Shown here one piece after another: positions 14,957-22,996 of a stretch of 64,000 nt of DNA. Numbering within the stretch: position 1 is the first letter of the stretch; every line of letters starts with the position of its first letter. This DNA is from Dehalococcoidia bacterium (GTDB taxonomy: Bacteria > Chloroflexota > Dehalococcoidia > Lucifugimonadales > UBA1123): NCBI GenBank assembly GCA_009838465.1, contig VXRN01000017.1, positions 43,033 through 107,032 on the forward strand, in the 5' to 3' direction. The translations under genes were made by a program, and so were the position numbers. Under the pieces are notes generated by a model. The model did not search any database. It was given only the letters and a program-made list of their open reading frames with translations, and was not told the DNA's origin.

Positions 14957-15538
14957 ATGGCACGGGCTATGACGGATTTCTTGGACGGGCGCGGCATCGC
15001 GGTCTGGATTGCCTTACTGGTGGCGGGCGTTGCGCTCCGTCAGGTCGTGTCCACTCTGTTGAAGAAGCCGATACGAAATGCTTGCCGGTCTCTGCTGAGA
15101 AAGATGTCCGGGTTCAAAAGACACCTGAGACGCCGGAAGTTGGAATCTTCTAAGTACGTCCGAGCGAGCGTGTTGATAGTGCGAGACGGGCGGCTTCTGC
15201 TGGTCAGGAACAAGGGCGAACGCCGCTACTCGCTACCGGGCGGGCGCATGAGACCCAAGGAATCCCCCACGGACGCCGCTATCCGTCAGGTCGCGTTCAA
15301 GACCGGACTCCAACCGTTCAACGTTGAACGCCTAGATGACTGCGATACCGAGACCGCCAACTCACGGCATCACGTCGTCAGAATGGAGACAGCGGGGGAT
15401 GTGGCTTTGAACAAACGGGAAGTCAGCGAATACAAGTGGTGGGACGGGAACGCGGGTATGCGTCTGAATGAACACGTTCCCATCGTAGTCGGCAAATCGG
15501 ACGCAATGCGAGAAATCGGGCCGAACAAGGCCGTCTGA
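14957..15538 (+). CDS. Membrane-anchored Nudix-fold protein with degenerate box
   Basis: 193 aa. An N-terminal hydrophobic segment (residues 13-31, GIAVWIALLVAGVALRQVV) and a basic linker precede a Nudix domain closely related to the previous gene (shared LPGG...EYKWWDG). Its box reads GGRMRPKESPTDAAIRQVAFKTGL: the catalytic REVREE is RQVAFK, so the metal-binding glutamates are lost. It is probably a binder or sensor rather than an enzyme. Its last 70 coding bases recur at 17140-17209. Confidence 0.7.
   Translation: MARAMTDFLDGRGIAVWIALLVAGVALRQVVSTLLKKPIRNACRSLLRKMSGFKRHLRRRKLESSKYVRASVLIVRDGRLLLVRNKGERRYSLPGGRMRPKESPTDAAIRQVAFKTGLQPFNVERLDDCDTETANSRHHVVRMETAGDVALNKREVSEYKWWDGNAGMRLNEHVPIVVGKSDAMREIGPNKAV
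15467..15536 (+). repeat. Copy 1 of 70-bp direct repeat (Nudix tail)
   Basis: The 3' end of the second Nudix gene. 63 of 70 bases match 17140-17209. Differences fall mostly at codon third positions, so the other copy is a remnant of a related gene that was once translated. Confidence 0.85.
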
Positions 15539-15592
15539 GTCTTTCGGAGTAGCTAGAGAGAACCATCAGGAGAGAAATGGGAGAGTGCGGAC

Positions 15593-15859
15593 GTGAGTAA
15601 GGAACGCTATTTATTGAATCCTGCTCAACATGAAGTGCATAGACTCGACGGATGTGGACACCAATCCACACGCGACAGATGGACTTCCTTGGGCTTCCAC
15701 GAGACGCTTGCGGATGCCGTCGAACACGCCCAAAAAGAGGAAGGCGACCCCGATGCCAACCAATGCGACTGGTGTTCTGGGGGCGAAACGGACGACAGAC
15801 GAGTTATGACGGAGATTTTCGATAGGATGATGGGGAGAGGACAGGGACAGTCTGAATAA
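15593..15859 (+). CDS. Hypothetical protein, 88 aa
   Basis: GTG start with GGGAGAGTGCGG upstream. Contains C21, H23 and a later C58..C61 pair (NQCDWCSGG), so a metal site is possible. The middle part (GFHETLADAVEHAQKEEGDPDANQCDWC) resembles short phage-borne proteins that end in a CxxC, but no family is certain. It precedes the HNH gene by 39 bp. Confidence 0.5.
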   Translation: MSKERYLLNPAQHEVHRLDGCGHQSTRDRWTSLGFHETLADAVEHAQKEEGDPDANQCDWCSGGETDDRRVMTEIFDRMMGRGQGQSE

Positions 15860-15898
15860 CGGCAGACCAATCCGACCAGCATGAAAGGCTGGTGAATT

Positions 15899-16753
15899 AT
15901 GTCATGGGGTATCTGTATTTACTGCGGCAAGGGCGGCGTCTCGCTATCGGATGAACACGTAGTTCCCTATGCGATTGGTGGCAGAAATTCTCTTGTACTA
16001 AAGGATGCTAGTTGCGAGAGTTGCGCCGTCATTACCAGTAAATTTGAGAGAAATGTAATGCGGGGACTGTGGGGCGATGCAAGAATCGCCTTTGACGCGC
16101 CGACACGCCGACCTGCGCGGCGAAAGAAACATTTGCCTATGCCGTCTTGGGGCGGGCGAGATAGCATCGCCATCCCAGCATCGGAGTACCCTGCTGGTTT
16201 CGTGTTCTACATAATGGACGTTGCTGGTATTCTACGGGGATTCTCTGAGGACAAAGACGTATCGGGAGGTTGGCAAATGGAGGTCATCACCGATGATGAG
16301 AGGCAAAAGAGATTTCTAGCTAAACACATAGGGAGGGAATTGGGTCTCAGCTTTCGCCATGTCCCCGATGACTTTGCTCGGATGATAGTCAAGATTGGCT
16401 ACGGGCAAGTGGTGGAACGTCTCACCCCTTGGATTGACTTCCTCCCCTTCTGCACACCTTATATTCTCGGCAGTAAGACCAATGTTTCGTTCATAGTTGG
16501 AACGAATCCTGAGAGGCAGCCGCCAACCCCAAATGAAGGGTACGTGCTGAGGACTGTGGGGGTCGGTTCTTTTGACAGGTTCACCCTTTTAGCTTCGGTT
16601 CGCCTACTCTCCAATGCTCACACGCCCACATATCATGTTGTGGTCGGGGAAGTCGTTGGGGCCGGTCGTGTTCAAGTAGCACTTCGGAAACTAGGCGACA
16701 CGGAAGCAATTCCCTTACAGGAGGATGATTCCTTTCCCTCCAACCTGTTCTAG
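15899..16753 (+). CDS. HNH-endonuclease-like protein
   Basis: 284 aa. The N-terminus CIYCGKGGVSLSDEHVVPYAIGG (residues 6-28) with CESC further on (37-40) is an HNH/zinc-finger layout: CxxC, the DEHVxP core and a second CxxC. The remaining 220 residues are beta-rich and not recognised; they may be the target-sensing part. In islands such long HNH proteins are often defence nucleases. Catalytic His is H20. Confidence 0.65.
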   Translation: MSWGICIYCGKGGVSLSDEHVVPYAIGGRNSLVLKDASCESCAVITSKFERNVMRGLWGDARIAFDAPTRRPARRKKHLPMPSWGGRDSIAIPASEYPAGFVFYIMDVAGILRGFSEDKDVSGGWQMEVITDDERQKRFLAKHIGRELGLSFRHVPDDFARMIVKIGYGQVVERLTPWIDFLPFCTPYILGSKTNVSFIVGTNPERQPPTPNEGYVLRTVGVGSFDRFTLLASVRLLSNAHTPTYHVVVGEVVGAGRVQVALRKLGDTEAIPLQEDDSFPSNLF

Positions 16754-16800
16754 CACACATATTGAACCTTTCCCTCTTACCGAATCTCGGCCAAATCCCT

Positions 16801-16825
16801 TATTGAGACTCAGACAGGGTTCAGA
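16801..16825 (+). repeat. Internal partial copy of right inverted repeat
   Basis: TATTGAGACTCAGACAGGG followed by TTCAGA matches the first 25 bases of the right repeat at 19551-19575 with one difference, in the same orientation. The part ending TTTTGCAACA is missing. This may be the scar of an earlier element end. Confidence 0.7.
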
Positions 16826-16883
16826 TGAGCAATGAAGAACTCGGCCAACTGTTTTCGGATGATTGCGAATAGGAGAGCATGGC

Positions 16884-17141
16884 ATGAAGCGTCGAATATA
16901 TGCTGATTACAAGGGTGAACGGGTATTCGGGGAGATAGACACCGACCGAATACTGGATGAAGCCCGCGGTTCTGTCGGGTTCGGAGACTGCGTTCGCCTA
17001 CTTAACCCGGTATCGTCATGGATGACTGCTACCGGGGCCGCTAAAGAAGCCACTGGTAGAAGTGATGAGGACGGATGGCAATTCTGGCGACTGAGCGATA
17101 CGGGCGAGAGAATCATCGTGTTGCTACGCCGGACAGCGTAA
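16884..17141 (+). CDS. Hypothetical protein, 85 aa
   Basis: From ATG 16884 with AGGAGAG five bases upstream. A small beta-rich protein (YADYKGERVFGEIDTDRILDEARGSVGFGD...) without a recognised family. Its stop codon falls exactly where the second copy of the Nudix tail begins, so it appears to have replaced the body of a Nudix gene. Confidence 0.5.
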   Translation: MKRRIYADYKGERVFGEIDTDRILDEARGSVGFGDCVRLLNPVSSWMTATGAAKEATGRSDEDGWQFWRLSDTGERIIVLLRRTA

Positions 17142-17209
17142 TGAACACGTTCCTATCGTAATCGGCAAATCGGACGTAATGCGAGAAGTCGGTCTGAATA
17201 AGGCCGTCT
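17140..17209 (+). pseudogene. Remnant of a Nudix gene C-terminus
   Basis: Reads NEHVPIVIGKSDVMREVGLNKAV and a stop, matching the last 23 residues of the Nudix-fold protein at 14957-15538. The upstream coding sequence is gone. It is copy 2 of the 70-bp repeat. Recombination between the copies would delete 1.67 kb including the HNH gene. Confidence 0.7.
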
Positions 17210-17224
17210 AGGAAAGGGATTGGT

Positions 17225-17611
17225 ATGTATCAGCCTAGCCATAGTGACGTCATAGAAGCCCTTCGGCGTAAATACGCAGGAAGTGGGATGACAACCAAGG
17301 CGGAAGTGGAGGTGATAGAGGGGTTCCGCCAAGACGTGGTTGTTTACAAATCTGGAAAAATGATACACATCATTGAAGTTGAGTCGGCGAATACAAACTT
17401 ATCCGCCGAAGCTAGTAGCCAGTGGGTCAATTACGCTGAGGCTTTCAATAATTGGCATTTGGTAGTGCTTTATGGCGAGGTAGAGACCGCCAAGAAACTG
17501 TTGGAAGACAACGAGATAGAGAACTGTACGGTGTCCTCTTGGTGGCTTCCAAAAGGAAGCCAAAACCTAAGCTCCATTCAGTTCACAACCGGGCTTCCAG
17601 GGCTGTCATAG
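17225..17611 (+). CDS. PD-(D/E)xK-like small protein
   Basis: 128 aa with AAAGGGATTGGT upstream. RQDVVVYKSGKMIHIIEVESAN (about residues 39-60) has the D...(E)xE layout of nuclease-fold cores, as in the gene at 205-1098; the last Lys is again replaced. Later NWHLVVLYGEVE is a typical next strand. It may be a single-domain holdover of a restriction-like protein. Function unproven. Confidence 0.5.
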   Translation: MYQPSHSDVIEALRRKYAGSGMTTKAEVEVIEGFRQDVVVYKSGKMIHIIEVESANTNLSAEASSQWVNYAEAFNNWHLVVLYGEVETAKKLLEDNEIENCTVSSWWLPKGSQNLSSIQFTTGLPGLS

Positions 17612-17698
17612 TCATATGCGGGGGATACTTCGGTCTCGATGGCCGGATTTCTAAACGCCCTGTGCTAAAATCAATGAGTAACGGAAAGGCGGACGGCA

Positions 17699-18001
17699 AT
17701 GTCGATTGGGATAGACTTGGGACAGGTTCTTACTGTACTGGTCAGTGCGGCATCGGTGGGTGTTGCCCTGGGCGTCTGGATATGGCGGATGAACCGCCAC
17801 ATGGAACAACGGCTGGAACGCCAAATGGAACGCCAAATGGACGGACTAGAACGCCGCATGAATGAGCGTGTGGACAGACTAGATACCCGCATGGATGGGT
17901 TTGATGACCGTCTGCGCGGAGTCGAGACCGGCCTTTCCGAACTCACGGGATACATAAAAGGGGTGTTGGGCAATCCCGAACGGGCGTCTCCGACTCAGTA
18001 G
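17699..18001 (+). CDS. Membrane-anchored coiled-coil protein
   Basis: 100 aa. One membrane segment at residues 9-30 (VLTVLVSAASVGVALGVWIW), then a heptad region from 31 to 80 with repeats such as RLERQMERQMDGLERRMNERVDRLDTRMDG. Small proteins of this build are frequent in phage and island DNA, often as structural or immunity factors. A terminator hairpin follows at 18032. Confidence 0.6.
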   Translation: MSIGIDLGQVLTVLVSAASVGVALGVWIWRMNRHMEQRLERQMERQMDGLERRMNERVDRLDTRMDGFDDRLRGVETGLSELTGYIKGVLGNPERASPTQ

Positions 18002-18031
18002 GCCCGCGACATAACCGGACCCACAAGAGAA

Positions 18032-18051
18032 AGCCCGCCGTCCGGCGGGCT
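18032..18051 (+). terminator. Terminator hairpin after coiled-coil gene
   Basis: AGCCCGCC and GGCGGGCT form an 8-bp stem with GTCC loop, 30 bp after the stop codon of the coiled-coil gene. Its stem is the same as that of the hairpin at 19079. Confidence 0.6.
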
Positions 18052-18082
18052 GTACCATTCCCCAGAACCTAGGCGGGTTTCG

Positions 18083-18499
18083 TTACCGGGAATGGTATCT
18101 CCCATCATTGGTGGTGTTATGTTTCGGGTTGCGTCCGTGCTGTTGACGATGGGAAGCCAGTTTCGCGGACTCGACTCTCTCTGCCGACTTCCGGGAAATC
18201 GGCTTTGTTTCGACTACCAGCCTATCGCCCTTGCCAAGTTTGCCCTTCTGTCTATGTTCCACCGCTCGCTGTCTGGGATTGTTGGTAGTGCCGATGTATT
18301 TCGTCTCCCCCCTGGACCCCTCGATTGCGTACTGGACTGACTTGCCGCCCTTTATCTGTCCTTTGGACGACGACCGACCACTGCGGCCAGAACTTCGACG
18401 GCCACCCCCGCTACTACCAATTCCACGACGACCGCCGCCGCTTCTGAAACCGCCGCCCCTAGAACCGCCCCTGAATCCTCCTCTGAATCCTCTCGCCAT
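18083..18499 (-). CDS. GIY-YIG-type protein with Gly/Arg-rich N-terminus
   Basis: 138 aa. Residues 1-48 are almost only G, R, S and F (GFRGG and SGGGRR repeats), resembling an RGG nucleic-acid-binding tail. Residues 53-125 carry a GIY-YIG core: VQYAIEG...TKYIGTTNNPRQRAVEHRQKG, then a glutamate in the later helix (SAERVESAKLASHR). The tail is an odd fusion. A relative lacking the tail is at 5129-5311. It may be a nicking or homing-type nuclease. Confidence 0.65.
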   Translation of the reverse strand: MARGFRGGFRGGSRGGGFRSGGGRRGIGSSGGGRRSSGRSGRSSSKGQIKGGKSVQYAIEGSRGETKYIGTTNNPRQRAVEHRQKGKLGKGDRLVVETKPISRKSAERVESAKLASHRQQHGRNPKHNTTNDGRYHSR

Positions 18500-18562
18500 T
18501 TTCTGCCCCCTCGATTTCTTCCAAATTGTGGAGCGGCGCGAATGCCTTTCCGCTGACCATCA

Positions 18563-19123
18563 ATGACGATAGCATACAATATCGAGAGTCGGGGAGTGAG
18601 GAATTTGAAGAATCAACACGTCAAAGAGGTCAAGGCAACCGGCCTTAGATTCGGACTCTGGCTATGGGAGAGAGAACGGAAAGCCGCCGTTGCCCGATGG
18701 CGGCAGGGTTGGCGGGAAGGGGTGGAGAGGAACGGGTGTTGGCTCACTACCGTTGCCGTGGTCTTTAACGTCTCAGTCCCGTTCATTCTGTTGGGTTGGG
18801 CATTCGACCAAGGCATCGCGTTCGGGACGCAGTTTGTCCTTGCAGTCGCGTTCGCCGTCTTACGCGGCAACATATTCAGACATCCGCTTATGACGACCCT
18901 AGTTGGTGTGGGATTGGTGATAGGCGTCTATGTCCTCACTGACTTACGCGATACGATACTGGGGCTGGTGTGGCAGGGCCAAATTCTGAATGCGGCGATA
19001 CTCGGCGCGGTCGCGTTCCGGATACGGCAGTTGAAAAGGGAGTTTGATAAGGGACTGCCCCAAGCCGGAAAGATGGACGACAGCCCGCCTAAGACGGCGG
19101 GCTGTCGCTTTCCCGGGATCTAG
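18563..19123 (+). CDS. Membrane protein, three or four spans
   Basis: 186 aa. Basic N-terminus, then hydrophobic segments at about residues 61-80, 87-105, 112-130 and 134-150. No family recognised. The last 16 codons run through a perfect 11-bp terminator-type hairpin (19079-19106), so the natural C-terminus may once have been shorter, or the stop was lost. Confidence 0.5.
   Translation: MTIAYNIESRGVRNLKNQHVKEVKATGLRFGLWLWERERKAAVARWRQGWREGVERNGCWLTTVAVVFNVSVPFILLGWAFDQGIAFGTQFVLAVAFAVLRGNIFRHPLMTTLVGVGLVIGVYVLTDLRDTILGLVWQGQILNAAILGAVAFRIRQLKREFDKGLPQAGKMDDSPPKTAGCRFPGI
19079..19106 (+). terminator. Hairpin inside the end of the membrane gene
   Basis: GACAGCCCGCC and GGCGGGCTGTC pair over 11 bp around TAAGAC; CTTTCCC follows. 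It lies in the reading frame of the gene at 18563 but has terminator form. Confidence 0.55.
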
Positions 19124-19151
19124 TCCAGTCATGGGAGTTTGGAGGAAACGA

Positions 19152-19556
19152 ATGCTTACACTTGATGGCCTTGCGAAATTGTTTGAATGCGAAGTGCTGG
19201 CAGGGACACCAGAGGAAAGGATGAAACTGCTGGGGATTATCCTCGATATGCCGACAGTGCATCCGTCCCCGCGTCAACAACATAGCAGGCTGTTAGTGGA
19301 TATTGGCCCGTTCTGTCAGGGATGTGGGCGAGATTACGGATTTGATACTCGCGTACTTGAAGTTGACCATATCAGGCCAAAGTCAGACGGCGGGACTGAT
19401 GCCTATGACAACCTCACTTTGCTATGCCCACCATGCAATCGTACCAAGCAGAACAGAATGACACTGACCAGATTACGGGAATATAACCGAACAAATGGAT
19501 ACCTATTGAAAGGGAACGAACGGAACCTACGAAATCTAGCCAGAATCCCCTATTGA
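19152..19556 (+). CDS. HNH endonuclease
   Basis: 134 aa from ATG 19152, with GGAGGAAACG directly before it. The HNH module is complete: CQGCGRDYGFDTRVLEVDHIRPKSDGG, then NLTLLCPPCNRTKQNRM (residues about 56-105), with two CxxC pairs for zinc and the catalytic DH. The N-terminal 45 residues are a small helical part. The stop codon lies inside the right inverted repeat, so the gene abuts the segment end. Confidence 0.85.
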   Translation: MLTLDGLAKLFECEVLAGTPEERMKLLGIILDMPTVHPSPRQQHSRLLVDIGPFCQGCGRDYGFDTRVLEVDHIRPKSDGGTDAYDNLTLLCPPCNRTKQNRMTLTRLREYNRTNGYLLKGNERNLRNLARIPY

Positions 19557-19600
19557 GACTCAGGCAGGGTTCAGACGGGGTTTTGCAACACGCTAATGAT
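19551..19600. repeat. Right inverted repeat of 16-kb segment
   Basis: TATTGAGACTCAG, an 11-base insert GCAGGGTTCAG, then ACGGGGTTTTGCAACACGC and TAATGAT. It is the reverse complement of the left copy at 3441-3481 apart from the insert and two mismatches. The first six bases contain the stop of the HNH gene. Confidence 0.75.
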
Positions 19601-19668
19601 ATGGAATGACATGCAAAGGTTCTGGGCCAGTGTATTGCGTGTAGGCTTGGGTGTATAATCCGTCCACT

Positions 19669-20820
19669 ATGAAAATTGTGATTGCGCCCCAGGCGTTCAA
19701 AGGAAGCATATCGGCGCTCGACGCGGCGGAAGCGATGCGCAAGGGCATCGTGGCGGTATTCCCCGACGCCGACGCGGTATTGGTTCCGGTCGCGGACGGC
19801 GGCGACGGCACACTCGAAACGCTGGTAGAAGGCTCTGGCGGCGAGATACGCGAGGCAACTGTCACCGGCCCCCTCGGAGAACGCAGAGCCGCCCAGTGGG
19901 GCGCGATGGGCGACGGCGTCACCGCCGTCATTGAGATGGCCCGGACCTCCGGTCTCGCGCTTGTTCCGCTCGACCGTAGGGATCCGCTCAACGCCACAAC
20001 CTACGGCCTCGGCGAGATCGTACAATACGCGCTCGACGACGGATTCCGGCGGTTCATCATGGGAATAGGCGGGAGCGCGACGAACGACGCGGGTGCAGGC
20101 ATGGCACAAGCGCTCGGCGTCCGGCTTCTGGATGCCGCCGGTGACGAACTGCCACACGGCGGCGCGGCGCTGACGAACCTCAGCCGAATTGACATGGCCG
20201 GGATTGACCCTCGCGTCACAGAATCATCCTTCCTGGTGGCCTGCGACGTGAGCAACCCTCTCACCGGTCCGGAGGGAGCGTCCGCCATCTACGGCCCACA
20301 AAAGGGAGCTACGCCGGAGATGGTTCAGACCCTTGACTCTGCCCTGCTCCACTTCTCAGAGATCGTGCAACACGACATCGGGGCCGACGTCAATGACCTT
20401 CAGGGCGCAGGTGCCGCGGGAGGGCTTGGGGGCGGCATGGTCGCCTTCCTCGACGCCGAACTCCGCGCCGGCGTGGACATCGTTCTGGACACCGTCGCCC
20501 TCGACACCGCGCTTGAAGGCGCCGACCTCGTTCTCACAGGTGAAGGCGCGCTCGACTACCAGACGGTTTACAGCAAGGCCCCCATAGGCGTGGCGGAACG
20601 CGCCAAGCGATTCGGAATCCCGGTCATAGCCATAGCCGGGACCCTCGGCGACCGCTACCGGCTGGTACACGAACACGGGATAGACGCGGCAGTGGCGATC
20701 ACCAACGCCCCTATGAACCTGGAAGAGGCATCATCAAGGGCCGCAGAGCTGATAGCGGACGCCGCTGAGCAGGCGGCGCGAATGATGAAGGTCGGCGGGA
20801 GGTTTCTCGGCGGAAGCTGA
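19669..20820 (+). CDS. glxK: Glycerate 2-kinase (GarK/GlxK family)
   Basis: 383 aa, the family's normal length; ATG 19669 chosen because MKIVIAPQAFKGSISA is the canonical start. Phosphorylates D-glycerate to 2-phosphoglycerate with ATP in the cytoplasm. Visible family features include VADGGDGT (residues 43-50), GIGGSATNDAGAGMAQALG (about 127-145) and TGEGALDYQT (about 288-297). It is convergent with lutABC, which suits a role in glycolate/lactate/glycerate use. It is the first core gene after the island. Confidence 0.9.
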   Translation: MKIVIAPQAFKGSISALDAAEAMRKGIVAVFPDADAVLVPVADGGDGTLETLVEGSGGEIREATVTGPLGERRAAQWGAMGDGVTAVIEMARTSGLALVPLDRRDPLNATTYGLGEIVQYALDDGFRRFIMGIGGSATNDAGAGMAQALGVRLLDAAGDELPHGGAALTNLSRIDMAGIDPRVTESSFLVACDVSNPLTGPEGASAIYGPQKGATPEMVQTLDSALLHFSEIVQHDIGADVNDLQGAGAAGGLGGGMVAFLDAELRAGVDIVLDTVALDTALEGADLVLTGEGALDYQTVYSKAPIGVAERAKRFGIPVIAIAGTLGDRYRLVHEHGIDAAVAITNAPMNLEEASSRAAELIADAAEQAARMMKVGGRFLGGS

Positions 20821-20828
20821 GTTCTTCC

Positions 20829-21575
20829 CTACCCGATAAGCACCATGTGGACTTCGCCCGGGCCATGCACACCAGTGATCAGCTTGTACTCGATGTCCGC
20901 CGAGCGGCTGGGGCCGGTTATAAGGTTCATGTAGCTACCCAGGTTCCCATTGACGAAGTCGTCGCGGCTGAGGGTGAATAGTTCGTCCAGACTGGGAAGT
21001 ACCTGCCCCTTCTCCACAAGCGCGATATGCACTGGCGGGAGAAGCGAGACGAGCCTGCTAACCCCGGCGCGGGGTATGATGACGCAGGTGCCGGTCTCGG
21101 AGATGGCGTAGTCCACACCGGTCACGCCGATGTCGGAGGCCTCCATGACCGCTCTAAATCTGACACGGTCCTGCGCGTCCAGTTCCTCAGACTCATGGCC
21201 AAGCGCAACCGGCTCCGCACTTATCCCCGCCTCCGACAGCGCGTCCATGGGCAGCGCGTCCCTCACCACCTGATGGAGCGAATAGACCAGCGACCGCGCT
21301 TCTATCTCGCGGGCGACCCCCACTAGATAATCTCCGGCGGCTTCCGCGTCCGCGACACGGGCGACCTTCCAGCCGGATGTCACAGCCACACTAGCAAGCA
21401 CAGACATGAGATTGTCTGCGTCGTGAGAGATGAGTTCGCGCACCATCTCTACGCGGCGGTCAAGCTCGTCGGGCGGGCCCGCGCTGTGGGGAGTCTCAGA
21501 TACCGGGGCTTCCAACGGCGTCGAGCGTCCGAGCGCGCCGCGTATGTTCGCCAGGAAGTCGTCTCGTTCGCTCAT
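20829..21575 (-). CDS. lutC: LutC-family lactate utilisation protein
   Basis: 248 aa from ATG 21575, whose ATGA overlaps the lutB stop. LUD-domain protein with SDIGVTGVDYAISETGTCVI and HIALVEKGQVLPSLDELFTL (about residues 140-195) and GPSRSADIEYKLITGVHGPGEVH near the end, the same blocks as in the LUD part of LutB. LutABC oxidises L-lactate to pyruvate at iron-sulfur centres. Last gene of the operon. Confidence 0.88.
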   Translation of the reverse strand: MSERDDFLANIRGALGRSTPLEAPVSETPHSAGPPDELDRRVEMVRELISHDADNLMSVLASVAVTSGWKVARVADAEAAGDYLVGVAREIEARSLVYSLHQVVRDALPMDALSEAGISAEPVALGHESEELDAQDRVRFRAVMEASDIGVTGVDYAISETGTCVIIPRAGVSRLVSLLPPVHIALVEKGQVLPSLDELFTLSRDDFVNGNLGSYMNLITGPSRSADIEYKLITGVHGPGEVHMVLIG

Positions 21576-22996
21576 CGATCTTTCATCTCGCGCCACCGTG
21601 ATCTGAAGGGCTTGGCGGCAGTCGGGAAGTCGCGGTGTTCAGTCCACCCGGAGAGCGGCCCGGGCAAGCTGGATACATTCCCGTCCTTCGACAGAACGGA
21701 CTGCCCCAGCCTCGCCAGCAGATTCGATGCCCGCATCGCCCCGTCTGACGACACGGACGCTCGCCAGCCCTTCATAGCAGCGCTCTCGGCGGCGGACGCG
21801 GTTCTCTGGTCGGGATAGTTGTCGCCCTGGGTTAGTTCCTTGCGCAGATATAGCAGCATCCTGGGAATGTCTATCTGCACCGGACACGCCTCTTTGCACG
21901 TGCCGCACAGTGTAGAGGCGTAGGGCAGATCCTTGGCATCGGACAGCCCTGTGAGCACCGGAGAAACTATGGCGCCGATGGGCCCCGGGTACACCCAGCC
22001 GTAGGCATGTCCGCCGACCTTCCTGTATATAGGGCAGGCGTTCAGGCAAGCGCCGCAGCGCAGACAGAAGAGCGCCTCGCGCAGATCAGGGTCTGCAAGA
22101 AGGCGGGAGCGTCCGTTGTCAACTATGACGAGGTGGAACTCCTCCGGGCCGTCCTCTTCGTATTCGCGGCTTGGGCCGGTGACCGTGGTGACGTAACTGG
22201 AAAGCATCTGCCCGGTGGCGGAGCGTATCAACAGCCTCAGGAAGACGCTGAGGTCTTCCATCGAGGGAATCACCTTCTCCATCCCCGAAATGGCGACGTG
22301 AACCTTGGGCATGGAGGTGCACATTCGCCCGTTGCCCTCGTTGGTGACAAGCGTGACCGTCCCAGTCTCGGCTACGAGGAAGTTCGCCCCCGACACCCCC
22401 ATTCCCGCCTCCATGAACTTCTGACGCAACTGGACGCGCGCCTCGCGTCCCAGGTCTTCTATGTCCTCGTAGTAGGGCGAGCCGAGCGTCTCCGCAAACA
22501 GTTGTGAAACATCTTCGCGGGACTTGTGTATGGCGGGCGCGATGATGTGGAACGGGGTATCCCCCGCGAGCTGCACGATGTACTCGCCCAGGTCGGTCTC
22601 CACCGGCTCGATGCCCTCCGCCTCCAGCCTCTCATTCAGGCCCATCTCCTCGGAGAGCATGGACTTGCTCTTGATAATCATGTCAACGCTGTGCTTGCGT
22701 GCTACCCCGGCAACATAGTCCGAGGCGGCCTGGGCGTCCTTAGCGAAGAAAACGTGTCCGCCGGCGCGTTCGACGTTCCGAGCGAGCAGGTCGAGGTAGT
22801 AGTCCAGGTTCTCGATTACGTGCGCCTTGATGCGGCGTCCGGTATCGCTGAGTTCCTGCCAGTCGGAGGTGGCGGCTGAGGCGGTCAGGCGCGCGCTGTG
22901 GAAGCCGGAGTACAGTCCGGCCAGGTTCCTCTGCACGTTGGCGTCGGCAAGCGCAGACGCCGAGTTCCGCCTGAATTGCCTGGTCTGAGTCTCCAT
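21572..22996 (-). CDS. lutB: LutB-type iron-sulfur LUD protein
   Basis: 474 aa. The N-terminal LUD domain (SGANFLVAETGTVTLVTNEGNGRM at about 205) is followed by two ferredoxin-type cluster motifs, CLRCGACLNACP (about 303-314) and LCGTCKEACP (about 353-362). The ATG abuts the lutA stop with no gap. The protein would pass electrons from lactate oxidation. The C-terminal 80 residues vary within the family. Confidence 0.9.
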   Translation of the reverse strand: METQTRQFRRNSASALADANVQRNLAGLYSGFHSARLTASAATSDWQELSDTGRRIKAHVIENLDYYLDLLARNVERAGGHVFFAKDAQAASDYVAGVARKHSVDMIIKSKSMLSEEMGLNERLEAEGIEPVETDLGEYIVQLAGDTPFHIIAPAIHKSREDVSQLFAETLGSPYYEDIEDLGREARVQLRQKFMEAGMGVSGANFLVAETGTVTLVTNEGNGRMCTSMPKVHVAISGMEKVIPSMEDLSVFLRLLIRSATGQMLSSYVTTVTGPSREYEEDGPEEFHLVIVDNGRSRLLADPDLREALFCLRCGACLNACPIYRKVGGHAYGWVYPGPIGAIVSPVLTGLSDAKDLPYASTLCGTCKEACPVQIDIPRMLLYLRKELTQGDNYPDQRTASAAESAAMKGWRASVSSDGAMRASNLLARLGQSVLSKDGNVSSLPGPLSGWTEHRDFPTAAKPFRSRWREMKDR

